A DNA stretch of 64,000 nucleotides from Croceivirga sp. (lineage in GTDB: Bacteria > Bacteroidota > Bacteroidia > Flavobacteriales > Flavobacteriaceae): contig JANQRG010000050.1 in assembly GCA_028284665.1 (NCBI GenBank), positions 1 through 64,000 on the forward strand, given 5' to 3'. Of the stretch, positions 54,490 through 63,238 are shown piece by piece. The translations under genes and the position numbers were made by a program. Numbering within the stretch: the stretch's first letter is position 1; each line of letters starts with the position of its first letter. The notes under the pieces were generated by a model that ran no database searches, was not told where the DNA came from, and worked only from the letters and a program-made list of their open reading frames with translations.

Positions 54490-55071
54490 TTATAAATTTT
54501 TCAGCGCCTGTTTAATAGTATCCTCGACGCTAAGGGAGGTATCCTGGGAAAGCACTCGGTCTACGACCTTTTCTGACTGCCTCCTGGTGAATCCAAGAAC
54601 CTCTAAAGCAGATAACGCTTCTTCTTTGGTTGTATTGTTTGATGGCAGGGAAACTTCATCCATATCATAGACCTTTAAAATTTTATCTTTTAGGTCCACA
54701 ATGACCCGCTGTGCGGTCTTAGCGCCTATCCCCTTGATTCCCTGGATAGTGGCTACGTCCCCTCCCCCTATGGCATCTCGTACCTGAGCTGGGGAGAGTG
54801 CAGACAGCATGGTTCTGGCAATGCTCGGACCGATCCCGGAAACTGAGATGAGCAAGAGAAACAACTCACGTTCTACTTTTTCCGCAAAACCAAATAAGGT
54901 GTGGGCATCTTCTTTAATTTGAAGGTGGGTGTAGAGGGTAATCTTCTCATCCTCCGGAAGTAAAGAATAGGTATGCAATGAGATATGTAGCAAATACCCC
55001 ACGCCAGCGCATTCTACCACTATATATGTTGGGGTTTTCTCTACTAGGCGTCCGGATAAATGCGTAATCAT
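54490..55071 (-). CDS. ruvA: Holliday junction helicase subunit RuvA
   Basis: 193 residues. N-terminal OB domain (1-65; GRLVEKTPTYIVVECAGVGY), two helix-hairpin-helix motifs (about 70-130; ISVSGIGPSIARTML and IQGIKGIGAKTAQRVI), and the C-terminal RuvB-contacting domain (about 145-193). Binds four-way junctions as a tetramer and loads RuvB. Ten bases after the malic enzyme stop. Confidence 0.96.
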   Translation of the reverse strand: MITHLSGRLVEKTPTYIVVECAGVGYLLHISLHTYSLLPEDEKITLYTHLQIKEDAHTLFGFAEKVERELFLLLISVSGIGPSIARTMLSALSPAQVRDAIGGGDVATIQGIKGIGAKTAQRVIVDLKDKILKVYDMDEVSLPSNNTTKEEALSALEVLGFTRRQSEKVVDRVLSQDTSLSVEDTIKQALKNL

Positions 55072-55081
55072 AGAAGCTTAT

Positions 55082-57376
55082 TTAAGTATTGGTTTTTGCC
55101 ATTTTGCGTTTTTCCCTTTCCTGGGCATCAATTACCGCTACTGCAGCCATATTTACCATCTCATCAACACTGGCACCAAGTTGTAAGATATGCACAGATC
55201 TTCGTAGTCCTATCATAATAGGGCCAATTGAATCAGCATTATTAAGACCTTTCAGTAATTTATAGGTAATGTTGGCGGCATCTAAATTGGGAAAAATAAA
55301 GGCATTTACCTTTTTCCCAGCTAATTTGGAAAACGGAAAGTTATTATGACACAATTCCTGATTTAACGCAAAGTCTGTTTGTATTTCCCCATCTACCACC
55401 AGTTCCGGATTGCGTTCATGTAACAAGCGCACTGCTTCCCTAACCTTTTGTGCCTCTTTATGGTTGGAGGACCCAAAATTCGCATATGACAGTAGCGCCA
55501 TAACAGGATCGAAGCCAAAAGTCTTTGCTACATTTGCTGTCATTTGTGCTATTTCGGCCAACTCTTCAGCATTAGGATCAATATTGATAGAAGTATCTGC
55601 TAAAAACAGGGGGCCTCTTTCTGTGATCATAATATTTACCGTGGAAGCCTTCCCCACTCCATTGGCTCTTCCGATCACTTCAAAAACCGGGCGTAACACT
55701 TTAGGGTATGCCCGGGAATACCCGGAGATCATACCATCTGCAGCGCCGTCCAGAACCATCATCGCACCAAAATAGTTCCGCTTTCCCATATTAACGCGAG
55801 CACTGTATTCCGTCTCCCCTTTTCGTTTGCGTAATTCCCATAACTTGTGGGCATACCGTGTTCGTATTTCGCTGAATTCATCAGCACGAGGATCAATAAT
55901 GGTTACTTCTGCGTCAAAGTCCAATTGTTTTTTGAGGTGTTCTATGGTCGCTTTATCCCCCAGCAAGATCGGTTGGGCAATCCCTTCTTCGTAAACAATT
56001 TGTGCTGCTTTGAGCACATCCAACAACTCCGCTTCTGCAAAAACAATACGTTTTGGATTTACCTTAGCCCGGTTGTGCAGCATACGAACCACTTTGTTGT
56101 CGTTGCCGGAACGCTGCATTAGTTGTTCTTCATAATCCTTCCAGTTTTTTATGGGCGCTTTAGCCACCCCGCTCTCCATAGCTGCTCTGGCGACGGCAGG
56201 AGGGATCCGTGCGATTAGGCGTGGATCAAAAGGTTTTGGTATGATGTATTCTTTTCCAAATGTTAGCCGGGTAGTATCGTAGGTAATGTTCACTTGTTCG
56301 GGTACGGACTCCCGGGTAAGATCGGCCAGGGCACGAACGGCAGCCATTTTCATGGCTTCGTTGATCTTTGTGGCCCGCACGTCCAGCGCCCCCCGAAAGA
56401 TAAAAGGGAACCCCAATACATTATTCACCTGATTTGGGTGGTCCGAGCGCCCGGTAGCCATAATAATATCTTGCCGAGTTGCGCAGGCCAAATTGTAATC
56501 AATTTCCGGATCCGGATTGGCCATAGCAAATACAATGGGATGCCTGGCCATGGAGGTAAGCATCTCAGGGGAGACGATGTTAGCCATAGAAAGCCCTATA
56601 AAAACGTCGGCATTCTTCATCGCTTCCTCAAGCGTATCTATGTCCCTACCGGTAGCAAATTCTTCTTTTTGCGGAGTAAGGTTTTTCCGGTCTTTCCGGA
56701 TGACCCCCTTACTATCTAACATTACAATATTTTCCTTTTTAGCCCCAAAAGATTGGTACAAACGCGTACAAGAAATTGCAGCAGCACCCGCTCCGCTAAC
56801 TACAATTTTGACTTCCTTCATTGTTTTTTCTGCGAGTTCCAGGGCATTCAATAAAGCCGCAGCCGAGATAATAGCCGTACCGTGCTGATCGTCATGCATT
56901 ACCGGAATATCCAGCTCTTCCTTCAAACGTTGCTCAATTTCAAAAGCTTCCGGTGCTTTGATGTCCTCTAAATTGATCCCCCCGAAAGTAGGAGCAATTA
57001 TTTTCACGGTCTCTATAAATTTGTCTATGTCTTCGGTATCCAGTTCCAGGTCAATCCCGTCAATATCTGCGAATATTTTAAAAAGCAAGCTTTTTCCCTC
57101 CATAACCGGTTTGGATGCTTCGGGGCCAATATTACCTAATCCCAATACGGCAGTACCGTTAGAAATTACGGCAACGGTATTTCCCTTAGCCGTGTAGCGG
57201 TAGACTTCTTCTTTGTTTTTTTCGATCTCCAGACAGGGTTCTGCCACCCCTGGTGAATAGGCCAAGGCAAGATCTCTTTGCGTAGCATACGGTTTTGTAG
57301 GTACTACTTTTATCTTACCCGGCTGTGGCTTTGCATGATAGATCAAAGCCTCGCGGCGTTGTTTTTCCTTACTCAT
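55082..57376 (-). CDS. maeB: NADP-dependent malic enzyme fused to phosphotransacetylase-like domain
   Basis: 764 residues from ATG 57376 (MSKEKQRREALIYH); the longer frame adds 18 residues that do not fit the family. N-terminal malic enzyme domains (about 1-430): LALAYSPGVAEPCLEI, MHDDQHGTAI, GAGAAAISC, MANPDPEI. C-terminal phosphate acetyl/butyryl transferase-like domain (about 440-764) with MISGYSRAYPKVLRP and PMMIGL-like end. It converts malate to pyruvate with NADPH; in this MaeB type the C-terminal domain acts mostly in acetyl-CoA regulation and oligomerisation. Confidence 0.94.
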   Translation of the reverse strand: MSKEKQRREALIYHAKPQPGKIKVVPTKPYATQRDLALAYSPGVAEPCLEIEKNKEEVYRYTAKGNTVAVISNGTAVLGLGNIGPEASKPVMEGKSLLFKIFADIDGIDLELDTEDIDKFIETVKIIAPTFGGINLEDIKAPEAFEIEQRLKEELDIPVMHDDQHGTAIISAAALLNALELAEKTMKEVKIVVSGAGAAAISCTRLYQSFGAKKENIVMLDSKGVIRKDRKNLTPQKEEFATGRDIDTLEEAMKNADVFIGLSMANIVSPEMLTSMARHPIVFAMANPDPEIDYNLACATRQDIIMATGRSDHPNQVNNVLGFPFIFRGALDVRATKINEAMKMAAVRALADLTRESVPEQVNITYDTTRLTFGKEYIIPKPFDPRLIARIPPAVARAAMESGVAKAPIKNWKDYEEQLMQRSGNDNKVVRMLHNRAKVNPKRIVFAEAELLDVLKAAQIVYEEGIAQPILLGDKATIEHLKKQLDFDAEVTIIDPRADEFSEIRTRYAHKLWELRKRKGETEYSARVNMGKRNYFGAMMVLDGAADGMISGYSRAYPKVLRPVFEVIGRANGVGKASTVNIMITERGPLFLADTSINIDPNAEELAEIAQMTANVAKTFGFDPVMALLSYANFGSSNHKEAQKVREAVRLLHERNPELVVDGEIQTDFALNQELCHNNFPFSKLAGKKVNAFIFPNLDAANITYKLLKGLNNADSIGPIMIGLRRSVHILQLGASVDEMVNMAAVAVIDAQEREKRKMAKTNT

Positions 57377-57512
57377 GAGTTGCTGGATTAAGGGTAAAGG
57401 TAAGGGTATTCCTCCTGATCCCGGAAACACCCTTTTTAAAAAAAATCTTCGTGGGTGTATCGGATTTCCTTACGCCATTTCAAGGGGTACAGTAATGATT
57501 CCGATAAGAGAA

Positions 57513-59171
57513 CTACTGTGTATCCAGTTTATCCTTGGGTAAATTCAACCGCATTGCCAATACCCCCGAAATAATAAAGAACACTCCTGCAAAGAGGATA
57601 GCATTTACGGCTTCATTATTTAACACGTTTTTAATCACCGGACCAAAACTCACGGTTTGGATCAACATGGGAATTACTATCATCATATTGACTATTCCCA
57701 TATAGACCCCTCGCCGTTCTTCCGGGATTACCTTAGAAACCATGGCGTAGGGTATCCCCATCATAGCTGCCCAGCCAATACCAAACAAAATCATGGGGGC
57801 CAGTAAAAGCCACTTATTGGCAATGTAAGGCATGCTTAACATCGCCACTCCGGTTAGCAAAAGACAGACCACATATACCAGTTTTGAACCTATTCGGGCC
57901 GCCATAGGCACCAGGGCCAAGGCAACGATCATTGTCACAAAATTATAGGTACCATTCATCAAGCCCGCATGCCCCAGGGCCTGTTCTGCCAATGATTGTA
58001 TTTGCTCGGCAAAGGACTGGTCCTGTGCACTGATCTCTGCCCCTTCCCGGAAGGATGTCATGATCCCTTCGAAGCGTTCATTATCTTCATTTGTTATGCC
58101 ATATAAGCTGCTCCGCAACATGGGCGGCATAAACTGCCAGTATACAAAAAGCGCATACCATTGAAATAAATACACGGCAGCCAGTTTCCACAAAAACCCG
58201 GGCATTTCCCCAATAGCTTCAGCGGCTTCCAACAAAGGATCCAGGGTATCCCCTAGTTTTTGGATGGTACGGTTGGTTTTGTTCTTCTTGATCAGGCGAT
58301 ACAGAAAGAAAAGCCAAAAGAAGGCATAGACCAGCATGATAACCACCAAAAGGTTGGTGTTGTCCCAAAGTGGTGGGTACAATTGTGCAGTAAAATACCC
58401 AAACAACAACGGCACCGAGAAAATGACAAAAAGTACACTCAGTATCTGAATTAAAGGTGCAGGAGTACCCGCATTGTGTTCTTGGATCTCCTTAAGCTCT
58501 TCATCGGAGGGTGGAATTTCTGGGGTTTTCCAGACCGACCATAGTACCGTACCTATAGATGCCAAAGCTCCAAGAAAGAACGAATAGTACACCCAGGTAG
58601 GAATAGAAGAAACACCCTCTTCTGCCCCGTTAAACAGGCCTCCTCCCTCTGCAGGTGTACTGAACCAATGCTGGAACATGAAAAGCGATAAGTTGGCTAA
58701 TGTGATCCCTGCCCCCACAAACAAACTCTGCATCTGATAACCATAGGTCAACTGATCATCCGGTAATTTATCCCCCACAAAAGCACGGTAGGGTTCCATA
58801 GCGGTATTGTTACCCGCATCTAAAATCCAAAGTAAGCCCACGGCAAACCAGAGTTCCGGACTGAAGGGAAAAGCAAACAGACACAAACTGGCCAGGATAG
58901 CCCCTATCAGGAAAAACGGCTTTCGTCGCCCTCCCCACTTCGGTGACCAGGTCTTATCCGAAATAGCCCCGATTATAGGTTGGATCAACAAACCCGTTAC
59001 CGGGCCCGCGAGATTCAGCAAGGGCAATTCATCGTGATGCGCTCCAAGAAATGAAAAAATAGGACTTACCGCGGTCTGTTGCAGACCAAAACTAAACTGG
59101 ATCCCAAAGAATCCAACGTTCATATTCCAGATTTGCCAAAAATTCAATCTGGGTTTGACCAGTTTTACCAT
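57513..59171 (-). CDS. MFS sugar transporter (SLC45/GPH-like)
   Basis: 552 residues, twelve predicted helices. The opening NFWQIWNMNVGFFGIQFSFGLQ followed by SDKTWSPKWGGRRKPF is the SLC45/GPH disaccharide-symporter signature. A long central loop (about 225-330) contains two helices and a charged segment. In Bacteroidota this type is found next to maltose or sucrose genes and takes up the sugar with protons; no sugar hydrolase is present here. A LacI-type operator lies 112 bases upstream. Confidence 0.85.
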   Translation of the reverse strand: MVKLVKPRLNFWQIWNMNVGFFGIQFSFGLQQTAVSPIFSFLGAHHDELPLLNLAGPVTGLLIQPIIGAISDKTWSPKWGGRRKPFFLIGAILASLCLFAFPFSPELWFAVGLLWILDAGNNTAMEPYRAFVGDKLPDDQLTYGYQMQSLFVGAGITLANLSLFMFQHWFSTPAEGGGLFNGAEEGVSSIPTWVYYSFFLGALASIGTVLWSVWKTPEIPPSDEELKEIQEHNAGTPAPLIQILSVLFVIFSVPLLFGYFTAQLYPPLWDNTNLLVVIMLVYAFFWLFFLYRLIKKNKTNRTIQKLGDTLDPLLEAAEAIGEMPGFLWKLAAVYLFQWYALFVYWQFMPPMLRSSLYGITNEDNERFEGIMTSFREGAEISAQDQSFAEQIQSLAEQALGHAGLMNGTYNFVTMIVALALVPMAARIGSKLVYVVCLLLTGVAMLSMPYIANKWLLLAPMILFGIGWAAMMGIPYAMVSKVIPEERRGVYMGIVNMMIVIPMLIQTVSFGPVIKNVLNNEAVNAILFAGVFFIISGVLAMRLNLPKDKLDTQ

Positions 59172-59282
59172 GATTTAGTTAGTTTGTTGGTTTCTTTCAA
59201 TGAAAGAATTCTTGCCTTTCAAGATACTATTTTTAGCAAAGGATACCCCAAGATTTTAACCAAAAACACGTCAAATTGACAA

Positions 59283-59296
59283 CGAAAACGTTTGCG
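59283..59296. promoter_or_regulatory. LacI-family operator candidate
   Basis: CGAAAACGTTTGCG has a palindromic core AAACGTTT and differs by one base from the perfect palindrome CGCAAACGTTTGCG. This is the shape of LacI/CcpA/MalR operators. It lies between queG and the sugar transporter, and fits carbohydrate control of the transporter. The LacI gene itself is not in the window. Confidence 0.5.
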
Positions 59297-59304
59297 TAAA
59301 CTCG

Positions 59305-60225
59305 CTATTCTAAGAAATTGATATTTCGTTTCAATCCTGAGAATTTTGTCCTTTTCACCGCAGAACCCTTGAAAACCTTTTGGAATACGGATTCCGTGAG
59401 CTCCAGCCAGTCTTTTTTGGTCATGGACAATACTTCCGGATGGGGATTGAACAGAGGTTCAGCATGGGGTTTAGAGAAACGGTTCCATGGACATACATCC
59501 TGGCAAATATCGCAGCCAAACATCCAATCCTCAAACCTTCCTTGAAACTCCCCTGGAATTTCATTTTTAAGTTCTATCGTGAAGTAGGAAATGCATTTAC
59601 TACCATCTACCACATAGGGGGCAACAATGGCCTCAGTGGGACAGGCATCTATACAGGCGGTGCAGGTGCCGCAGTGGTCCGTGACCGGAGTATCGTACTC
59701 CAATTCCAGATCTACGATAAGCTCGGCAATAAAGTAGAAGGAACCCACTTCCTTAGTGAGCAGATTGCTATGCTTGCCCATCCAGCCTAAGCCGCTCCTG
59801 GCCGCCCAGGCCTTGTCCAAAACGGGAGCCGAATCCACAAAGGCCCTTCCCTGTACTTCCCCAATTGCCTCACCAATGAAATGCAAGAGTTGCTTTAGCT
59901 TGGCTTTGATTACAAAATGGTAGTCCTTGCCATAGGCGTACTTGGAAATTTTATACGATCCCGGGTTTTGTTCCTGAGAAGGATAATAGTTCAACAGCAG
60001 GGAAATCACCGACTTTGCGCCATCGACCAGTTTTGTAGGATCTAAACGTTTGTCAAAATGGTTTTCCATATAGCGCATTTCCCCATGCATGTTCTGGTTG
60101 AGCCATTTTTCCAATCGAGGCGCTTCTTCTTCCAAAAATTCCGCTTTGGAAATCCCACATGACAAAAAACCGAGGCGTTGGGCTTCGGTTTTAATACGTT
60201 TGGTATTTTTTTGAGCTGTATTCAA
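59305..60225 (-). CDS. queG: epoxyqueuosine reductase
   Basis: 306 residues from a TTG start at 60225; there is no upstream ATG in frame and the family begins right after ([18 protein letters not shown]). Reduces epoxyqueuosine to queuosine in tRNA using cobalamin and two 4Fe-4S clusters. Catalytic Asp131 lies in [12 protein letters not shown]. Cluster cysteines: Cys185, 188, 191 and 195 ([11 protein letters not shown]) and Cys211, 238, 241 and 245 (CDICQDVC). It lacks the C-terminal HEAT-like extension seen in some members. Confidence 0.94.
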   Translation of the reverse strand: MNTAQKNTKRIKTEAQRLGFLSCGISKAEFLEEEAPRLEKWLNQNMHGEMRYMENHFDKRLDPTKLVDGAKSVISLLLNYYPSQEQNPGSYKISKYAYGKDYHFVIKAKLKQLLHFIGEAIGEVQGRAFVDSAPVLDKAWAARSGLGWMGKHSNLLTKEVGSFYFIAELIVDLELEYDTPVTDHCGTCTACIDACPTEAIVAPYVVDGSKCISYFTIELKNEIPGEFQGRFEDWMFGCDICQDVCPWNRFSKPHAEPLFNPHPEVLSMTKKDWLELTESVFQKVFKGSAVKRTKFSGLKRNINFLE

Positions 60226-60270
60226 TTTGCCAACTAAGATTCGATTGACAAATTACAAAAGCTTTGGAAC

Positions 60271-60717
60271 TCAAACTGTGTTTGGGGCAGGTATTGTCAT
60301 ATCGAAATTCGAAGCAGTAGCCAAAACTTTCTCAATTATCTCCGGGTGGAGTGATTTTGCCGCTGCGTCAGCTTCATTTTCCGGGATACCATAGGTCTCA
60401 AAAAATGCTGAAAATCCCTTGGGACTATGAATATTCACCCAGGTGCAGGAAGTATCGCTTTTGTTGTTAAAGGTATGCAGTGTCCCCGGGCTCACATCAA
60501 TGGACTCTCCCGCTTTGCAGGTTTTGGTTTCACCGTTAACAACAAATTCCAGCTCGCCTTCGATAACCAGAAAAGTTTCCTTGTATTTACCGTGAATATG
60601 AGGGGGCGGCCCCTGCGCTCCTGCCGGAGATTCGCACATTACCAAATCGTAATCACCACTGGTAGGATACAGGGTCACTTTTTGGCCTAGTACCCATTTG
60701 GAGCGATTGTTGTTCAT
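60271..60717 (-). CDS. cupin-domain protein
   Basis: 148 residues from ATG 60717; the longer frame to 60759 would be translated across an operator and promoter, so the short start is taken. A single cupin barrel with PPPHIHGKYKETFLVIEGEL (His56/His58 type metal ligands, Glu near 63) and TLHTFNNKS. Enzyme or sensor role unknown. Divergent from the TetR gene and clearly its regulatory target. Confidence 0.85.
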   Translation of the reverse strand: MNNNRSKWVLGQKVTLYPTSGDYDLVMCESPAGAQGPPPHIHGKYKETFLVIEGELEFVVNGETKTCKAGESIDVSPGTLHTFNNKSDTSCTWVNIHSPKGFSAFFETYGIPENEADAAAKSLHPEIIEKVLATASNFDMTIPAPNTV

Positions 60718-60721
60718 TTTA

Positions 60722-60737
60722 TGAGATTTTTGTCTCA
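60722..60737. promoter_or_regulatory. TetR operator 1, in front of the cupin gene
   Basis: TGAGATTTTTGTCTCA, an inverted repeat TGAGA...TCTCA. It abuts the -7 box of the cupin promoter and lies five bases before the cupin ATG, so binding would cover the transcription start. The second operator (60775-60790) matches it at 13 of 16 positions. Confidence 0.75.
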
Positions 60738-60768
60738 CAAACCTAAGTACAAATTTCAAGAATTCAAA
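60738..60768 (-). promoter_or_regulatory. promoter of the cupin gene
   Basis: TTTG (60768-60765), a 19-base spacer and TAGGTTTG (60745-60738) on the minus strand are a perfect Bacteroidota promoter. Its -7 box touches operator 1. Confidence 0.78.
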
Positions 60769-60774
60769 ATTTTA

Positions 60775-60790
60775 TAAGACATTTGTCTCA
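60775..60790. promoter_or_regulatory. TetR operator 2, at the TetR start codon
   Basis: TAAGACATTTGTCTCA contains the palindrome AGACA-TT-TGTCT. Its last base is the A of the TetR ATG (60790). With operator 1 it would allow the TetR protein to repress itself and the cupin gene at once. Confidence 0.75.
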
Positions 60791-61380
60791 TGAAAGAACA
60801 TTTGGAATTCGGAAGAACAGAACAAAAACAGCATACCAGAAGTAGAATCCTCATGGCTGCGCATCGTCTTTTGGAGTCGGGGAACCCCTTAACCATGGAA
60901 GATATCGCAAAAGAAGCGCGGGTCTCTAGAGCAACCATCTATCGTTACTATTCAAATATCGATTCCTTGTCTACGGAGCTCGTACTTCACCTGAACCTCC
61001 CCAATCCCGACACGCTTATAACCAAATACAAAAATGAACCATTAGACACTGCGTTCCTTGGTATTCAGCAACACTATCTAAACTTCATCCTAGCCAATGA
61101 AAATGCCTCGAGAAAATTCCTGGAGGCTTTTTTATCTTCCTCGGACCCCCAACTGGAGCGCGGGCAGAACAGAATCTCCACAGTACGAAAATACCTTGCT
61201 TCACAAGACATTGAATTGGATCCATCGGTTCAAGAAAAGCTTGTTCGCATTGCTGTACTCTTAATGGGTATCGAAGCTGTAATTACCAGTAAGGATGTAT
61301 GTGGTTTGAGCAACGCTGAAACCAAGGAAACCTTGGAGTGGGCCCTTAAAATGATGCTAAAAGGGTGTCTTAAACCCTAA
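60790..61380 (+). CDS. TetR/AcrR family transcriptional regulator
   Basis: 196 residues. The N-terminal helix-turn-helix domain (about 18-65) reads LTMEDIAKEARVSRATIYRYYSNIDSL; the C-terminal ligand-binding and dimer domain is helical. The ATG overlaps operator 2, giving a very short leader. It is divergent from the cupin gene, and two matching palindromes in the 72-base gap point to autoregulation and cupin repression. The inducer is unknown. Confidence 0.93.
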   Translation: MKEHLEFGRTEQKQHTRSRILMAAHRLLESGNPLTMEDIAKEARVSRATIYRYYSNIDSLSTELVLHLNLPNPDTLITKYKNEPLDTAFLGIQQHYLNFILANENASRKFLEAFLSSSDPQLERGQNRISTVRKYLASQDIELDPSVQEKLVRIAVLLMGIEAVITSKDVCGLSNAETKETLEWALKMMLKGCLKP

Positions 61381-61406
61381 AAACCGAGGTCGTGCGCCTC
61401 AGTTTT
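61381..61406 (+). terminator. possible terminator after the TetR gene
   Basis: AAAC-GAGG and CCTC-GTTT can pair with one mismatch in the middle around a seven-base loop, followed by TTTT. Placed directly after the stop codon; weak. Confidence 0.4.
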
Positions 61407-61491
61407 AGAGATACTAATTTTTGACCATTACGAAATCTCGCTGCTCTTGTTCTATAACAATACACAAATCTCTTCTGATCGTATAGGCACT

Positions 61492-61860
61492 TTAGTTTTT
61501 AGCAGTATCCGGACTTATTGTAGCTGCTAACTCCTGAATAGAATTTACCGGAAAGCCTCCCTTTTCGGCATGTTCTCTAATCAAAGCTTCACTTTCAGCA
61601 CGATACAGGCAATACACTTTGTTATCTGCCACGTAGCTGTGTAACCACTCTATTCCCGCATCCATCTCCTTTAATACGGTACAGGATTTTTGTGAGATTC
61701 CCTGAAGTTGTTCTTTGGAAAGCTTGCCCGCTTCCGCAATCTCCCGTTCAATGACATAGGTTTTTAATACTTTGTTGTTTTCTTCACTTTGTGCATTGGT
61801 TTGCAAAGTTCCCAAAACCATTAGTACAACCAATGTCGTAACGCTTCTTACTTTTTTCAT
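61492..61860 (-). CDS. secreted DUF4242 (SCO4226-like) protein
   Basis: 122 residues with signal peptide (1-23, TNAQ|S) and one DUF4242 domain (about 33-118; KTYVIEREIAEAG, IEWLHSYVADNKVYCLYRAE, IREHAEKGGFPVNSI). One member of this ferredoxin-like family, SCO4226, binds nickel. It ends 111 bases from the TetR gene and is divergent from nothing; the regulator behind it (61953-63053) also starts with a DUF4242 domain. Confidence 0.85.
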   Translation of the reverse strand: MKKVRSVTTLVVLMVLGTLQTNAQSEENNKVLKTYVIEREIAEAGKLSKEQLQGISQKSCTVLKEMDAGIEWLHSYVADNKVYCLYRAESEALIREHAEKGGFPVNSIQELAATISPDTAKN

Positions 61861-61884
61861 GATATTTTGTTTTGATGATCAATT

Positions 61885-61892
61885 CAAAACTA
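61885..61892 (-). promoter_or_regulatory. candidate -7 box of the DUF4242 gene
   Basis: TAGTTTTG on the minus strand matches TAnnTTTG, 24 bases before the ATG. No good -33 box at the usual distance. Confidence 0.35.
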
Positions 61893-61952
61893 GGAGATCA
61901 CTAGGGGAAAGAACATAACGTCGCATTCAAATACTGATAATTTTAGTGCAAC

Positions 61953-63053
61953 TCAATCCAGGTGTTTAAGATAGGTGTGGGGTTGAATGGCAAATCTCTG
62001 CTGAAAACATTTGGTAAAATACGAGGGGCTGGTAAATCCCGCATCAAATGTGGTCTGTGCTACGTTACGACCGGATTTTAACAAATCAAGTGATCGCATA
62101 AGTCGGTACTCCTTGATCAAACTGTTTGGGGATAACCCTAGCAAGGCTGTACATTTTCTATAGAGTTGTGATTTGCTGGTGGACACCTTTTGTGCAAAGT
62201 CGGCAATCCCAAAACCGGGATTGGTCCAATGCGAATCCAAGGTATTGAAGAGGATTTCAAGAAAATTTTCCTGCCTGGGCTTTATCCCTTTGATCTTTGC
62301 GGTATCCATAAGTTTTTGCCAATCATGCCGATATAACTCCTGAATTATTGACGACAGTATGATCTGATTCTCCTTTCCAATAAAACAGAGGTATTTTGCC
62401 ATTTTCACAGCGTCTCCGAAAATCATATTGTTTTTGGTAACCGGCATGCCGGCGTGTATCCCAATTCGCAAATTGAGTAACTCCCCCGCAATGTGCAGTC
62501 CTTTCTGTAGGGCCAATGCACACTGAACTGCCTGAGATACCGAAACAAAGGACGCCACAAAATCCGGACCTTCCAGTTCCACCTCCCGTCCTTCATATTT
62601 CCTGAGTTCGTTAGTAAGCGTATTGTCATAAAGAGAGCGCAATTGCTTTGTTTTCTCAGGTCCCATCCTATGTTTAAGCAATCGTGCATCCTCTATTTGG
62701 TTTACCATGATCACCCTGAACGCAGGATCGTTAAAAATCTTAAGGTCTCCTTTGTCCAGTTGATGAAAGGTATCGGGGTCTTGTATCCTCCCAAGAAAGG
62801 CCTCTACAACATTGCTATTCACCTGGATAATCTCATGTGGAATTAAACCATGTGCTCTATCGTGCATTTCACGAACCGCTTCCTTATTGGGTGCATCGAT
62901 GAGACAGAAGGCACTTCCCCTTTCTTCGTCTACCCAGTAGGTCATACATCTACAGCCGTACTCGTCTTGTATTTTAAGGTCCTCCCGATGCGCTTCGGCA
63001 GCATCTTTTGCTGAAATTCCAGGAGCAATATGCAAATCCATATATATGGGCAT
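61953..63053 (-). CDS. DUF4242 / nucleotide-cyclase-like / AraC fusion regulator
   Basis: 366 residues in three parts. Residues 1-92 are a DUF4242 domain (YMDLHIAPGISAKDAAEAHR, GCRCMTYWVDEERGSAFCLI). Residues 112-245 resemble a class III adenylate/guanylate cyclase domain (EGPDFVASF, LRIGIHAG, IFGDAVKMAKYL), but the first metal-binding Asp is missing (VIMVNQIED), so activity is doubtful. Residues 266-366 are an AraC DNA-binding domain (IADFAQKVSTSKSQLYRK, AQTTFDAGFTSPSYFTKCFQ). It is probably cytoplasmic and senses a ligand or metal by the first two parts. A target could be the secreted DUF4242 gene 92 bases downstream. Confidence 0.88.
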   Translation of the reverse strand: MPIYMDLHIAPGISAKDAAEAHREDLKIQDEYGCRCMTYWVDEERGSAFCLIDAPNKEAVREMHDRAHGLIPHEIIQVNSNVVEAFLGRIQDPDTFHQLDKGDLKIFNDPAFRVIMVNQIEDARLLKHRMGPEKTKQLRSLYDNTLTNELRKYEGREVELEGPDFVASFVSVSQAVQCALALQKGLHIAGELLNLRIGIHAGMPVTKNNMIFGDAVKMAKYLCFIGKENQIILSSIIQELYRHDWQKLMDTAKIKGIKPRQENFLEILFNTLDSHWTNPGFGIADFAQKVSTSKSQLYRKCTALLGLSPNSLIKEYRLMRSLDLLKSGRNVAQTTFDAGFTSPSYFTKCFQQRFAIQPHTYLKHLD

Positions 63054-63238
63054 CGTGGTAACTATTGATTAAGTGTAGTAGTATATCAGCAATTCTCTGT
63101 CAATAACGCCATGTTTTACCTTAAAAAGTAAAAAAAATAGTTCAAAAACTAGTAGAAATAGTTCACTATCAATCTTTTGAAGACAGAAGAACTGAAATCT
63201 TAGGCCGTTGTTCCGGCACTATCCTGCACAAATGCCAA

